A stretch of 64,000 nt of DNA from Phascolarctobacterium sp. (GCA_030540395.1 JAUNWI010000004.1:105253-169252); one strand, 5' to 3'. Numbered from the stretch's first letter, positions 33,576 through 42,982 are shown. The notes: generated from the letters alone by a model not told the origin. Translations and numbers: made by a program.

Positions 33576-35713
33576 TGGCAGATGCACATGTAGTACAGCT
33601 ACTTGATACCAATACAGCCAACCAAATTGCGGCAGGCGAGGTTGTGGAAAAGCCCGCCTCTGTGGTAAAGGAATTAGTGGAAAACGCTCTGGACGCCGGT
33701 GCTAGTCAAATTGACGTCACAACCTTTGCCGGTGGCACAGAATATATTCGCGTTGTGGACAATGGCTGTGGCATGAGCGAGACTAATGCACGTTTGGCAG
33801 TGCTGCGCCATGCTACGAGTAAAATTGTCAAGGCGGAGGATTTGATGACGCTGCATACACTGGGCTTTCGCGGTGAGGCCTTGCCCAGTATTGCGTCTGT
33901 GTCCAATTTTACGCTGTTGACCCGTCCTGCGGATGAGGATTTGGCAACCTCCGTGCACATTGACGGTGGTGAAAATATGGAAGTCACCAGTACTGGCGGC
34001 AGTGCCGGTACTACCGTTATAGTGGAGAATCTTTTCTTCAATGTGCCAGCGCGGCGCAAGTTTTTAAAGACTGTGGTGACCGAGGGACGCTATATCAGCG
34101 AGCTTTTAACGAAGCTGGCCTTGTCCCGTCCGGATGTACGTTTTCGTTTAGTGAATAACGATAAAGAGGTTTTACATACTCCCGGTGATGGTGATTTGCA
34201 GGGGACCATTAGGGCGCTTTATGGCCGCAATGTGGCTCAAGAGCTGTTGATGGTGAACTTTGCGGACCCACAAATTAAAATTACTGGCTTTATTGGCAAG
34301 CCAACCTTACTAAAGGGCACCCGCCAATGGCAAACACTTTTTGTAAACGGTCGCAGCATTGGCAATAAAATGCTGGCTAAGGCTATTGACCACGCCTATC
34401 AATCCCAAATTCCCAAGAGTGGCTTTCCCTTTGCGGTTTTAAATATTACTATTGATACAGCGGCAGTGGATGTGAATGTGCATCCCCAAAAGAGCGAGAT
34501 AAAATTTAGTGACGAAAGCCTTGTGTATAAGGCTATGTTTAAGGCGCTGACGGATGCGCTGACCCGTCCCATGAGTGCCCAAAAGACGGAGATGACCCTG
34601 CTGCCGGACTCCGAGCTTAATGCATATGTAAAGCCCAAGCAGGTACAGCCTTTGGCAACTGGTGGGCAGGCTGGCTCCGTGCAAGCTAAGACCCAGACTG
34701 CTGCCATGGCTGGCGCAGATAAGCAACAGTCCTTACCACCGCTCCATGGCAGCGTGAGCAATAAAAATACTCGCCCTGCAGTAAATAATCCTATCTTTAA
34801 AGCACCTGTAGAGCCTATTTTCAAGGAGCCCCAGGCTGAGCCCTTGGCTGCTCCCATCAGTGTGGTGAAGCAGGAGGTACAGCTTAAAGCAGAGCCCAAG
34901 CCGGTGCAACAGGCCATGTGGCAGCCCTTCGAGGATTTTGCCAAGGAGGAGCCCAAGGCGCAGAGCGAGGGTACTTACGATGTGGGCAGACAAGCAACAG
35001 TGCTTGCTGTGCACGAGGCCCGGGAGGAATATGGAGCTGCCAAAGCCGTTGATGCTGCGAGCACTGATAGCACAGATGCTGCAGCTCAACCAACCTTTAA
35101 GCGGGAAACTATTAAATTTACCAATACGGATAGCGGTATTGCTACCATTTGGCCCATTGGTCAGGTGGATAAAACCTTTATTATTGCCCAATCTGAGGAT
35201 ACCTTATATTTGATTGATCAGCATGCGGCCCACGAGCGCATTTTATACGATAAGCTGGTGGCTGCCCATGAGCAGGTACCGGCCCAGCAGCTCTTGATAC
35301 CTCTTTACATGGACCTGCCTGCGGACGAAATTGAGCGCATTGAGGAATATCGAGAGGAATTTCTCAAGCTGGGCGTGGATGTGGAGGCTGGCGGCGAAAC
35401 CATGCTGCGCATTTCCAGCCTACCTGCTGATATCAAGGCGGAGGATGCCGAGGACTTTATTCGGGAGATTTGCAAAATGCTTAGCGAATTGCGGGAGATC
35501 AAGGCTAGCGATTTGCGTCAGGAGGTGCTGCATATGACAGCCTGCAAGGCGGCCATTAAGGCCGGGCAGCTGCTCACTATGCAGCAGATGCGCCAGCTAA
35601 TAATCGATTTGTGTAATACGGAGCATCCCTTTACCTGCCCCCATGGCCGCCCCTGCATGATTGCCATTGATAGCGACCAGCTATACAAAATGTTCAAAAG
35701 GACGGGCTTTTAA
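33575..35713 (+). CDS. mutL: DNA mismatch repair protein MutL
   Basis: A 712-aa MutL. The GHKL ATPase domain has NALDAGASQIDV, DNGCGM and GFRGEALPSIASV in the first 110 residues. A long, low-conservation linker (about 340-510) follows. The C-terminal nuclease domain has DQHAAHERILYD near residue 548, ACKAAIKAG and CPHGRP, the motif set of MutL that nicks DNA. The usual final Glu of DQHA(x)2E(x)4E is Asp here, a conservative change. This fits organisms without MutH. It overlaps mutS by 1 base. Confidence 0.96.
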   Translation: MADAHVVQLLDTNTANQIAAGEVVEKPASVVKELVENALDAGASQIDVTTFAGGTEYIRVVDNGCGMSETNARLAVLRHATSKIVKAEDLMTLHTLGFRGEALPSIASVSNFTLLTRPADEDLATSVHIDGGENMEVTSTGGSAGTTVIVENLFFNVPARRKFLKTVVTEGRYISELLTKLALSRPDVRFRLVNNDKEVLHTPGDGDLQGTIRALYGRNVAQELLMVNFADPQIKITGFIGKPTLLKGTRQWQTLFVNGRSIGNKMLAKAIDHAYQSQIPKSGFPFAVLNITIDTAAVDVNVHPQKSEIKFSDESLVYKAMFKALTDALTRPMSAQKTEMTLLPDSELNAYVKPKQVQPLATGGQAGSVQAKTQTAAMAGADKQQSLPPLHGSVSNKNTRPAVNNPIFKAPVEPIFKEPQAEPLAAPISVVKQEVQLKAEPKPVQQAMWQPFEDFAKEEPKAQSEGTYDVGRQATVLAVHEAREEYGAAKAVDAASTDSTDAAAQPTFKRETIKFTNTDSGIATIWPIGQVDKTFIIAQSEDTLYLIDQHAAHERILYDKLVAAHEQVPAQQLLIPLYMDLPADEIERIEEYREEFLKLGVDVEAGGETMLRISSLPADIKAEDAEDFIREICKMLSELREIKASDLRQEVLHMTACKAAIKAGQLLTMQQMRQLIIDLCNTEHPFTCPHGRPCMIAIDSDQLYKMFKRTGF

Positions 35714-36502
35714 ATGCTAGTGGGAAAGTACGCGGTGATGTTAAGCCGCAATGCCAGGGGCAGTGCGGCCATTGAAACCGCCAAGGCCATGGCCGCCCAA
35801 TTAGGTGTGGCTTATGTAGAGCGCCCTCATAATCAGGTTTTAGAAGCATTCATGGCGGCTCAGGGCTTGGCGGCTGTTATCGTGCTGGAAAAGGACGGAC
35901 CCCGCATTCACAGCGAGCACGGCACCTTTGCTTACCATCCGGGTATGGCAGAAATCAGGGTGCAGCAGCTGCTGCGTGGCGCACCCGACCATTTGGTGCG
36001 GGCGCTGGATTTGCACCCTGGGGCGCGGGTTTTGGATTGCACGCTGGGCCTTGCCAGCGATGCGGCGGTAGCCGCCTGCGTGGCAGGACCCACAGGCAGA
36101 GTGGTGGGTCTGGAGGCCTCGCTGCTTTTGCACTTCGCCGTGCAGCATGGCTTGGCTCATTATGAGTGTAAAACACCGCTTTTGACGGCGGCACTGCGGC
36201 GGGTGGAAGCCGTCCACGCAGTGGCGGCGGAGTATTTGGCGACCTGCGCGCATAATAGCTTTGATGTGGTTTACTTTGACCCCATGTTTCGTCATCCGGT
36301 GCAGGGCTCCAAGGCTATGGAAGCATTGCGTCCCCTCTCTTTAGAGGAGCCACTGGCTAGCTCCACGGTGGAGCTGGCCCTTAAGGTCGCTCCAAGGGTG
36401 GTCATTAAGGAGCGCAGCGAGTATTTGTTGGCAGAATATGGCTGTCAGGAATATGTGGGCGGAAAATATAGCCGCATTAAGTTTGGCATCATTAGGAGGT
36501 GA
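35714..36502 (+). CDS. Class I SAM-dependent methyltransferase, RsmJ-like
   Basis: A 262-aa methyltransferase. The SAM-binding motif I is ARVLDCTLGLASDA (about 104-117), and the motif IV-like segment is VVYFDPMFRHP, which resembles the DPMFP of RsmJ, the 16S rRNA m2G1516 enzyme. An N-terminal domain of about 95 residues precedes the fold. It starts directly after the mutL stop and ends 8 bases before miaA. Placement in a tRNA-modification and repair cluster fits an RNA target, but this is unproved. Confidence 0.85.
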   Translation: MLVGKYAVMLSRNARGSAAIETAKAMAAQLGVAYVERPHNQVLEAFMAAQGLAAVIVLEKDGPRIHSEHGTFAYHPGMAEIRVQQLLRGAPDHLVRALDLHPGARVLDCTLGLASDAAVAACVAGPTGRVVGLEASLLLHFAVQHGLAHYECKTPLLTAALRRVEAVHAVAAEYLATCAHNSFDVVYFDPMFRHPVQGSKAMEALRPLSLEEPLASSTVELALKVAPRVVIKERSEYLLAEYGCQEYVGGKYSRIKFGIIRR

Positions 36503-36510
36503 CTTAGTCG

Positions 36511-37452
36511 GTGGAGCAAAAGCAAAAAGAAAAGGTTTTGGTTATTCTTGGCCCCACGGCTACGGGTAAAAGTCACTGTGCCATCGAGATTGCCAAAAAG
36601 TTTCAAGGTGAGATTATTTCCGGGGACTCCATGCTGGTGTACCGGAATATGAATATTGGCACGGCCAAGCCGACGGCGGAGGAATTGGCAGCAGTTCCCC
36701 ATCATTTGGTAAATATTTTGCCGCCGGAGGCCGGCTTTAGCGTGGTTGATTTCAAGGAGCAGGCACAGCGCCTGATTACAGAAATCAATGGGCGGGGACA
36801 CCTGCCCGTTATTGCAGGCGGAACGGGCCTGTATATTAAGGCCTTGCTGGAGGATTATGCCTTCAACAGCGTGTCGGAAGATAGCGAGCTGCGCCAGCAG
36901 CTGACCCACGAGGCGGAAGCCAAGGGTCCGGAGGCACTACACGCTCGCTTGGCAGCGTTGGATGCGGAGGCGGCCCAGCGCATTCATCCCAACAACGTAA
37001 GACGGGTAGTGCGGGCACTGGAAGCGGCGCTGAGCGGAGAGCAGGTGAACCAATATGGCGCTAGCGAAAGTCCCTATAACGCTTTGGTCATCGGTCTCGA
37101 AATGGAGCGCGCTGCTTTGTATGAGCGCATTAACCAGCGTGTGGATTTGATGCTGGCGGCAGGCTTGGAGCAGGAGGTACGGGATCTTTTGGACCGTGGT
37201 GTCAGCCCTGAATGCCAAAGCATGCAGAGCATTGGCTATCGGCAAATGGTTTGGTACCTAAATGGCAGCATGGATTATGAGCAGGCGGTGGACAAGCTCA
37301 AGCAGGCCACCCGTAATTTTGCCAAGCGCCAGATCACTTGGTATAAAAAAATGCCCTATATTCAGTGGCTGCAGCTGGATGCCAAGCCAAATTATGCAAA
37401 CGTAGTAGGAAGAATTTGTGAAATGCTTGTAGAAAAAGGCATTTCGTTGTAA
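36511..37452 (+). CDS. miaA: tRNA dimethylallyltransferase MiaA
   Basis: A 313-aa MiaA. The P-loop GPTATGKS is at about residues 13-20, followed by SGDSMLVYRNMNIGTAKP and AGGTGLYIKALLE. It adds the dimethylallyl group to A37 of tRNAs that read UNN codons, the substrate for MiaB at the head of the cluster. Start is a GTG with ATTAGGAGGTGA 10 bases upstream. Confidence 0.97.
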   Translation: MEQKQKEKVLVILGPTATGKSHCAIEIAKKFQGEIISGDSMLVYRNMNIGTAKPTAEELAAVPHHLVNILPPEAGFSVVDFKEQAQRLITEINGRGHLPVIAGGTGLYIKALLEDYAFNSVSEDSELRQQLTHEAEAKGPEALHARLAALDAEAAQRIHPNNVRRVVRALEAALSGEQVNQYGASESPYNALVIGLEMERAALYERINQRVDLMLAAGLEQEVRDLLDRGVSPECQSMQSIGYRQMVWYLNGSMDYEQAVDKLKQATRNFAKRQITWYKKMPYIQWLQLDAKPNYANVVGRICEMLVEKGISL

Positions 37453-37488
37453 AATTATAGTATAGAGATAGATTGGAGGGGATTTCTA

Positions 37489-37737
37489 ATGATGAACTGT
37501 GCAAAACCCGCAATGAATTTACAGGACAGCTTTTTAAACCATGTACGCAAGGAAAATCTTGGTGTTATTATTTATTTGATGAATGGTTTCCAAATTCGCG
37601 GCTTGGTACGTGGCTTTGATAATTTTACTGTGATTATCGAAAACGAAGGTAAGCAGCAGCTGGTGTATAAGCATGCGATTTCTACCATTTCGCCTGCTAC
37701 TAACATTACCATCATGCAACCCGAAAAGAAAGACTGA
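37489..37737 (+). CDS. hfq: RNA chaperone Hfq
   Basis: An 82-aa Hfq. The Sm1 region [28 protein letters not shown] and the Sm2 motif YKHAIST are both visible. A hexameric Sm-like ring links small RNAs to mRNAs. The miaA-hfq neighbourhood is the same as in proteobacteria and many Firmicutes. The short C-terminal tail after the Sm core suggests a Firmicute-like form. ATG 37489 is 9 bases after GGAGG. Confidence 0.97.
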   Translation: MMNCAKPAMNLQDSFLNHVRKENLGVIIYLMNGFQIRGLVRGFDNFTVIIENEGKQQLVYKHAISTISPATNITIMQPEKKD

Positions 37738-37788
37738 AAGCTATAGAAAAACGGCGCTGCGGCGTTGTTTTTCTTTTTGGAGTAGAAG

Positions 37789-38682
37789 ATGTTTGATTAT
37801 CTATCCCTCTTTGAGCAATATTTGTTGGTGGAGCTTGGTCTTGCTGACAATACCCGTGCCGCTTATTTGCGAGATTTGCGCTTGCTGCAAAAGGCCCTGG
37901 GCTTGAAGGATAGCGAAGGCCTGTTGGCAGTATCACGCAGGCAGCTTTTGGCCTATTTATCCCAGCTGAAGCAGTCCGGGCGCAGCTCCAGCACCATTGC
38001 CCGCAAGCTGGCATCCATCAAGGCCTTTTATCGCTTTTTGACGGCGGAGCGCTATTTGCGCCGTGACCCGGCCGAGGTGCTGGAGGCAGCTCAAAAGGGC
38101 CTGCATTTACCCAAGTTTTTAAGCGTGCAGGAGGTGGATAACCTTTTGGCGGAGCCGAATTTAGGCACTTTGGATGGTTATCGTGATAAAACCATGCTGG
38201 AAACACTTTATGCCACAGGTATGCGTGTTTCGGAGCTGGTCAGCGTGCCTTTGCAGAATGTGGATTTAAAAATGCAGTATGTCATTGTTATGGGCAAGGG
38301 ATCCAAGGAGCGCATGCTGCCCTTGGGACGTACAGCGCTAAAATATTTGGAGCGCTATATTAGCGTGGTGCGCCCCCAGCTGCTCCATGGCAAACCAGAG
38401 TCAGTACAGGAGCTTTTTGTTACCAGCTGGGGCGGCCCTATGACGCGCCAACGGGTGAATGAGCTCATTGAAGCTTATGCTAAAAGCGCCGGCATTACAA
38501 AAAGAGTGACGCCCCACATGCTGCGTCACTCCTTCGCTACTCATTTGTTAAACAATGGCACGGATTTACGTGTGGTGCAGGAGCTTTTAGGTCACGCAGA
38601 TATTTCGACCACGCAAATTTATACCCATATGGATATGGAAAGATTGCGTGAAGTTTATGATAAAACTCATCCCCGTGCTTAG
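37789..38682 (+). CDS. xerD: Site-specific tyrosine recombinase XerD
   Basis: A 297-aa tyrosine recombinase of the XerC/XerD class. The N-terminal SAM-like DNA-binding domain (about 1-85) is followed by the catalytic domain: Arg in ATGMRVSEL, Lys in GKGSKER, HMLRHSF, LGHADI and the nucleophile Tyr in QIYTH. It resolves chromosome dimers at dif. The absence of phage or integron genes nearby supports the housekeeping role. Whether it is XerC or XerD cannot be settled without comparison; motif wording favours XerD. Confidence 0.92.
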   Translation: MFDYLSLFEQYLLVELGLADNTRAAYLRDLRLLQKALGLKDSEGLLAVSRRQLLAYLSQLKQSGRSSSTIARKLASIKAFYRFLTAERYLRRDPAEVLEAAQKGLHLPKFLSVQEVDNLLAEPNLGTLDGYRDKTMLETLYATGMRVSELVSVPLQNVDLKMQYVIVMGKGSKERMLPLGRTALKYLERYISVVRPQLLHGKPESVQELFVTSWGGPMTRQRVNELIEAYAKSAGITKRVTPHMLRHSFATHLLNNGTDLRVVQELLGHADISTTQIYTHMDMERLREVYDKTHPRA

Positions 38683-38706
38683 GCATGAGAGAAGGGAGTC
38701 AGGTTT

Positions 38707-39966
38707 ATGGCAACAAGAAGGAAAAAAGAGTCCTCCGGTGGAAAATATATAATACTGTGCCTGATTGGCATTATTGCCATCTTGGCTGTGGCCTGTGGCA
38801 TGTTTTATGCCAATGACCGCAGCAAGAAGGACGTGGGCGACAGCAAGGACAGCGCACCTAACAAGGAGGTCAATTTGCTGGACGAGTCCATTGAGGCTCA
38901 ACGCTTAGTAGATAATATCCTGCTGCAAAAGGACAATTGGCAGCTTATTGAAAATGATCACGGCAAAAAGAACGTGGAGGTGGAGGAGTCCGGCGCTAAG
39001 GTGCAGATTAATCAGCGTAATTTGGCTGTGGGCGTACCTAATTCCACCAGCGTAACCGGTGCCGGTGAATGGTTAAAAACTAAGGTGGAGGCAGCCGGTT
39101 TGGACTATATTTCCGGACGGATGACTAAATATAAAAAATGGGATGCTTTTAAGGCTGAAGTAGGTATCAAGGTGAAGGCTGGTTCCGGCAGCAAGAGCTT
39201 TGTTACGGATACGATTATTTTCTTCCATAACGGTAACTTGAAGAAAAAGGACAAGGACGTCAAGGATTTGCCAGAGGAGCCGGTGGAGGAAGCGAGGCAA
39301 TACCAAGGTAAAATAGCCATCATCATTGATGATTGTGGTGCCGACATGAGCACTGTGCGCACGCTGCTCAACACGGGCTTACCCTTTAGCTACGCAATTT
39401 TGCCCAATAAGGAATTTTCCAGTGATGTACTGGAAATGGTCAAGAGCAGGGGCAAGGTGCCCATGCTGCATTTGCCCATGGAACCCTTGAGCCGCAGTGC
39501 TATGAGCGAGGGCGGTCGCACGGTCATGACAGATTCAAGCGCAGCTACCAAGCAGGCTTTGGTGCGCAAGCATCTGCACAGCTTGCCCGGTGTAGTGGGC
39601 GTAAATAATCACCAGGGCTCTAAGGCTACAGCGGATAAGGCTACCATGAAGGCAGTGCTAGAGGTACTCAAGAAGGAAAACATTTTCTTTGTTGATAGCA
39701 GAACTAATTCTGCTTCTGTTGCAAGGGATATGGCTAAGCAAATGGGTGTAGCTACCGCCCGCAACGATATTTTTCTAGATAACAGCAGTAACGTGGAGGA
39801 TATTCGCAAGCAAATTTACAAGGCCTTTGCTATGGCTGAAAAGAATGGTAGCGCTATTGCTATTTGTCATGCCCGTCCTAACACAGCCAAATGCTGGAAG
39901 CTGTATGCGGACGAGTTTAAAAAGAGTGGCATTACCTTTGTGTCGGTAAATAAGCTCCTTTACTAA
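38707..39966 (+). CDS. Divergent polysaccharide deacetylase (COG2861/YibQ-like)
   Basis: A 419-aa protein with an N-terminal membrane anchor (about 14-35) and an extracytoplasmic body. Residues about 200-419 form a divergent NodB-like deacetylase: IAIIIDDCG supplies the Asp pair, MLHLPMEP and VNNHQGS supply His ligands, and ICHARP is the last motif. COG2861 proteins are found mostly in diderm bacteria and their substrate is unproved, though cell-wall polysaccharide is assumed. The Asn/Ser-rich region before the domain is unique. Confidence 0.85.
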   Translation: MATRRKKESSGGKYIILCLIGIIAILAVACGMFYANDRSKKDVGDSKDSAPNKEVNLLDESIEAQRLVDNILLQKDNWQLIENDHGKKNVEVEESGAKVQINQRNLAVGVPNSTSVTGAGEWLKTKVEAAGLDYISGRMTKYKKWDAFKAEVGIKVKAGSGSKSFVTDTIIFFHNGNLKKKDKDVKDLPEEPVEEARQYQGKIAIIIDDCGADMSTVRTLLNTGLPFSYAILPNKEFSSDVLEMVKSRGKVPMLHLPMEPLSRSAMSEGGRTVMTDSSAATKQALVRKHLHSLPGVVGVNNHQGSKATADKATMKAVLEVLKKENIFFVDSRTNSASVARDMAKQMGVATARNDIFLDNSSNVEDIRKQIYKAFAMAEKNGSAIAICHARPNTAKCWKLYADEFKKSGITFVSVNKLLY

Positions 39967-39986
39967 GTTTTTTGAAAGAACAATGG

Positions 39987-40019
39987 GCAGTACCTTAGTT
40001 ATGCTAGGGTACTGCTTTT
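39987..40019 (+). terminator. Terminator after the deacetylase gene
   Basis: GCAGTACCTTAG pairs with CTAGGGTACTGC (one G-T pair), followed by TTTTG. Confidence 0.85.
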
Positions 40020-40061
40020 GTTATATATGACAGATTTTTTACACTTTCTTAGCGTTGTTTG

Positions 40062-40070
40062 TGGTATAAT
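40062..40070 (+). promoter_or_regulatory. Extended -10 promoter of the aminotransferase gene
   Basis: TGGTATAAT, about 65 bases before the start. No good -35 is seen. Confidence 0.5.
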
Positions 40071-40135
40071 ATATAGCTATAGTAGATGCGTAGCGCATGT
40101 GAACTTAAATTTAACATATGATAGAGGTTATGCTT

Positions 40136-41377
40136 ATGTACGTTGAGGAAACAATCGCCAAATATGAAAAGTATATCAATCCAGCTCAAGCCAAGCTTTT
40201 TCGCTTTATGGGCTTGGGCAGTGTGGAGGCCAGTGCTTCCGGTTGGACCATCACTGACAGCGAGGGTCAGGAATTCATCGATTGCTTAGGTGGTTATGGT
40301 ATGTTCGCCTTGGGCCATCGTCATCCAAAGGTAGTTGAGGCGGTGGAAAAAGAGCTGCACGCTATGCCCATGTGCGGTAAGGTCCTCTTCAATCGGCCCA
40401 TGGCCGATTTGGCAGAGGCCCTGGCCGAGATTACTCCCGGGGCACTGCAATACAGCTTTTTTGTGAACAGTGGCACGGAGGCCGTGGAGGGCTGCCTTAA
40501 GGTTGCGCGCTTGGCCACCAAGCGCGGCAAATTTGTGGCCGCGAAAAATGCTTTTCACGGAAAAACCTTCGGCAGCTTGACCGCCACCGGTCGCGATTTA
40601 TATCGCGACCCCTTTAAGCCCCTTTTGCAAGGCTTTACCCATGTGGAATATGGTGATGCTGATGCTTTGGCTGCAGCAGTGGACGAGGACACTGCTGCGG
40701 TAATCTTGGAGCCCATCCAGGGCGAGGGCGGCATCATTGTGCCGCCCGCAGGCTATCTTGCCCGAGCAAAGGAAATTTGCGAGGCCAAGGGAGCACTGCT
40801 CATCGCGGACGAGGTGCAGACCGGCATCGGTCGCACCGGCGACTGGTTTGGCGTCAACGCCGAAGGCGTGGAGCCGGATTTGATGGCCTGTGCCAAGGCT
40901 TTGGGCGGCGGCGTGATGCCAATTGGTGCCATTGTGGGTAACGAAAGGGCTTGGCAGGGCCTCATTGAAGCACCGTTTTTACATACCTCCACCTTTGGTG
41001 GCAACCAATTGGCCTGCGCCGCTGGCGTAGCCGCTATCAAGGCCATCAAGGAAGAGAATGTTTTGCGCCGCGGCCGGGAGGCTGGGGTGTATTTGAAGGC
41101 AGGCTTGGAGAAAATTGCTGCTGAATTCCCCAGCGTTATTACGGAGGTTCGCGGCAGGGGCATGATGCTCGGCATTGAGCTTTCCAAGGAGGGTGCCGGT
41201 GGCATGCTCATGAGCCTGATGATTATGAAGCATATCATTGTGGCTTATACCCTGAATAATCCTAAGGTTATTCGCATGGAGCCGCCGCTGATTATGCCCA
41301 AGGAAGTCATTGACCATGTACTGGAAGAGTTCCGTGACGCAGTGGAGCAAACAGCAGATGTAATTGAAGATTTATAA
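40136..41377 (+). CDS. Class III aminotransferase, putrescine aminotransferase-like
   Basis: A 413-aa PLP enzyme of class III. The PLP Lys lies in CAKALGGGVMPIGA (about 262). The segments EFIDCLGGYGMFALGHRHP and FLHTSTFGGNQLACAA match putrescine--2-oxoglutarate aminotransferase (YgjG) better than acetylornithine aminotransferase, by recall rather than alignment. It would convert putrescine to 4-aminobutanal. The start at ATG 40136 is 8 bases after AGAGG; ATGs at 40118 and 40130 are less well placed. It could alternatively act on another diamine or omega-amino acid. Confidence 0.88.
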   Translation: MYVEETIAKYEKYINPAQAKLFRFMGLGSVEASASGWTITDSEGQEFIDCLGGYGMFALGHRHPKVVEAVEKELHAMPMCGKVLFNRPMADLAEALAEITPGALQYSFFVNSGTEAVEGCLKVARLATKRGKFVAAKNAFHGKTFGSLTATGRDLYRDPFKPLLQGFTHVEYGDADALAAAVDEDTAAVILEPIQGEGGIIVPPAGYLARAKEICEAKGALLIADEVQTGIGRTGDWFGVNAEGVEPDLMACAKALGGGVMPIGAIVGNERAWQGLIEAPFLHTSTFGGNQLACAAGVAAIKAIKEENVLRRGREAGVYLKAGLEKIAAEFPSVITEVRGRGMMLGIELSKEGAGGMLMSLMIMKHIIVAYTLNNPKVIRMEPPLIMPKEVIDHVLEEFRDAVEQTADVIEDL

Positions 41378-41380
41378 TCG

Positions 41381-41483
41381 ATAATCGTCCATAAGGCACC
41401 ATCTACTTCGTTGCGGCTCCTAGGAGTATTTCCTATACGCCGTCGTCGCCGCGCCTCGTATCTGGTACCTTTTGAACGATTAT
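41381..41483. repeat. Dispersed palindromic repeat, complete copy
   Basis: A 103-bp element bounded by imperfect 20-bp terminal inverted repeats (41381-41400 and 41464-41483, 17 of 20 matching). The left part contains a 26-bp block identical to 6352-6377. It lies between two genes, 25 bases before the next start. Confidence 0.85.
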
Positions 41484-41508
41484 ATATGAATATGAAGGAG
41501 AATAAAAA

Positions 41509-41943
41509 ATGCCTTACGTTGAAGTGAAAAAGAACATCAAAGCTGCTCCGGCGAAAATTTATGAGATTATTAAGGACATGGCTGCTTATCCTAACTTTAT
41601 GAAGGATTTGGTGAGCGTGGATATTTTGGAGCGTGGGGAGGATTACACTATTTCCCACTGGGTGAGCAATGTAGACGGTCGCAAAATCATCTGGACCGAG
41701 CGTGACACCTTTTACCCGGAGCAAAATAAAATCACCTATGCCCAAACAGAGGGCGATTTGAAGAAAATGGAGGGCGAATGGAATATCGTGCCCCAGGGCG
41801 AGGAGTGCGAGGTAACCCTTTCCGTGGACTTTGAGTTTGGTATTCCCATGATTGCAGGTTTGCTCAATCCTATTTTAAAGAAAAAAGTTCGTGAAAACAG
41901 TGAAAATATGTTGACATCTATTAAAGAGCAAATTGAAAAATAA
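41509..41943 (+). CDS. SRPBCC (START-like) family protein
   Basis: A 144-aa protein with the SRPBCC helix-grip fold: an N-terminal strand, the KIYEIIKDMAAYPNFM helix typical of the COQ10/RatA/polyketide-cyclase branch, seven-strand core and long C-terminal helix. Members bind hydrophobic ligands or lipids. The ligand here is unknown. It has the AAGGAG site just after the palindromic repeat. The promoter of htpX lies in its 3' end. Confidence 0.85.
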   Translation: MPYVEVKKNIKAAPAKIYEIIKDMAAYPNFMKDLVSVDILERGEDYTISHWVSNVDGRKIIWTERDTFYPEQNKITYAQTEGDLKKMEGEWNIVPQGEECEVTLSVDFEFGIPMIAGLLNPILKKKVRENSENMLTSIKEQIEK

Positions 41944-41961
41944 GCAAGCTCTTGTTATAAT
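41933..41961 (+). promoter_or_regulatory. htpX promoter
   Basis: TTGAAA-17-TATAAT, overlapping the 3' end of the SRPBCC gene. Confidence 0.7.
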
Positions 41962-42023
41962 AAAAGTGGTACTGAAAAAGTACACCAAATGAATTTGTTT
42001 TTGCTTGAGGAGGAAAAGAATTA

Positions 42024-42863
42024 ATGAAAACAGCTATGCTTATGGCGCTGATGACCATGCTGCTCATGGCCATTGGTGACTACTTTGGCGGTCTGCAGGG
42101 CATGACCATTATGCTGGTGTTCGGCGTGGTTATGAACTTCTTTACCTATTGGAACAGCGATAAAATGGTTTTGGCTCATTATCGTGCCCAAGAGGTTAAT
42201 GCGCGCACCGCTCCTAGACTTTATGCTATTGTAAAGCGCTTGGCCGACCGTGCTAAGCTGCCCATGCCCAAGGTTTACGTTATCGACAGCCCTGTGCCCA
42301 ATGCTTTTGCTACTGGTCGTAATCCGGAGCATGCTGCGGTGGCAGTGAATACTGCTTTGGCAGACCTTTTGGATGAGGAAGAATTGGCAGGTGTATTGGC
42401 CCATGAATTGAGCCACGTTAAACACCGTGATATTTTGATTAGTACAGTGGCCGCTTCCATGGCCGGTGCTATTTCTACCATCGCCCAATGGGGTATGTTC
42501 TTGGGTGGTGGCCGTGATGAAAACGGCGAAAGCCGCAACCCCTTTGCTACCATTTTGGTGATGCTTTTGGCTCCCTTGGCTGCAGCCTTGATTCAAATGG
42601 CTGTGTCTCGCTCCCGTGAGTACATGGCTGATAAGTCCGGCGGCGAGCTTTGTGGTAATCCCAATGCTTTGGCTGATGCTTTGCTGAAGATTGAAGCCTT
42701 TGCTAGACGCCGCGTGATGCCCGGTGCTACCGAAGCTACTGCCCACATGTTCATCATCAATCCGTTCTCCGGTGTGAACCTGAAGCAATTATTCAGCACC
42801 CATCCGCCTACAGAAGAGCGTGTACGTTTGCTGCGTGAACAAGCTCGCAATATGCGTAGATAA
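42024..42863 (+). CDS. htpX: Membrane zinc metalloprotease HtpX
   Basis: A 279-aa M48 protease. Two N-terminal membrane segments are followed by the zinc motif HELSH (127-131), with the third ligand Glu in SREYMAD near residue 195, and two further hydrophobic segments. HtpX clears misfolded membrane proteins alongside FtsH, and its active site faces the cytoplasm. The length is normal and an AGGAGG site precedes it. Confidence 0.95.
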   Translation: MKTAMLMALMTMLLMAIGDYFGGLQGMTIMLVFGVVMNFFTYWNSDKMVLAHYRAQEVNARTAPRLYAIVKRLADRAKLPMPKVYVIDSPVPNAFATGRNPEHAAVAVNTALADLLDEEELAGVLAHELSHVKHRDILISTVAASMAGAISTIAQWGMFLGGGRDENGESRNPFATILVMLLAPLAAALIQMAVSRSREYMADKSGGELCGNPNALADALLKIEAFARRRVMPGATEATAHMFIINPFSGVNLKQLFSTHPPTEERVRLLREQARNMRR

Positions 42864-42880
42864 GAAAAAGTGTAAAATTG

Positions 42881-42909
42881 TTGGCAAAAAGAGCTATTTT
42901 TAGTATAAT
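42881..42909 (+). promoter_or_regulatory. ndk promoter
   Basis: TTGGCA-17-TATAAT, about 75 bases before ndk. Confidence 0.85.
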
Positions 42910-42982
42910 AGTAGGTGGTTCGACTATAATCGTGACTGCGATTTAGTATAAACAAATCAATTTAGATTAAGGAGAGATTCCA

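Noticed and set aside
37741..37788. A terminator between hfq and xerD
   Set aside because: The possible stem AACGGCGC / GGCGTT contains a G-G mismatch and a tiny loop. The T-run is real but the structure is weak, so I did not list it.
41509..41943. SRPBCC gene as a RatA-type toxin
   Set aside because: Only the general fold is shared; no RatB partner is adjacent and no toxin-specific motif is visible.
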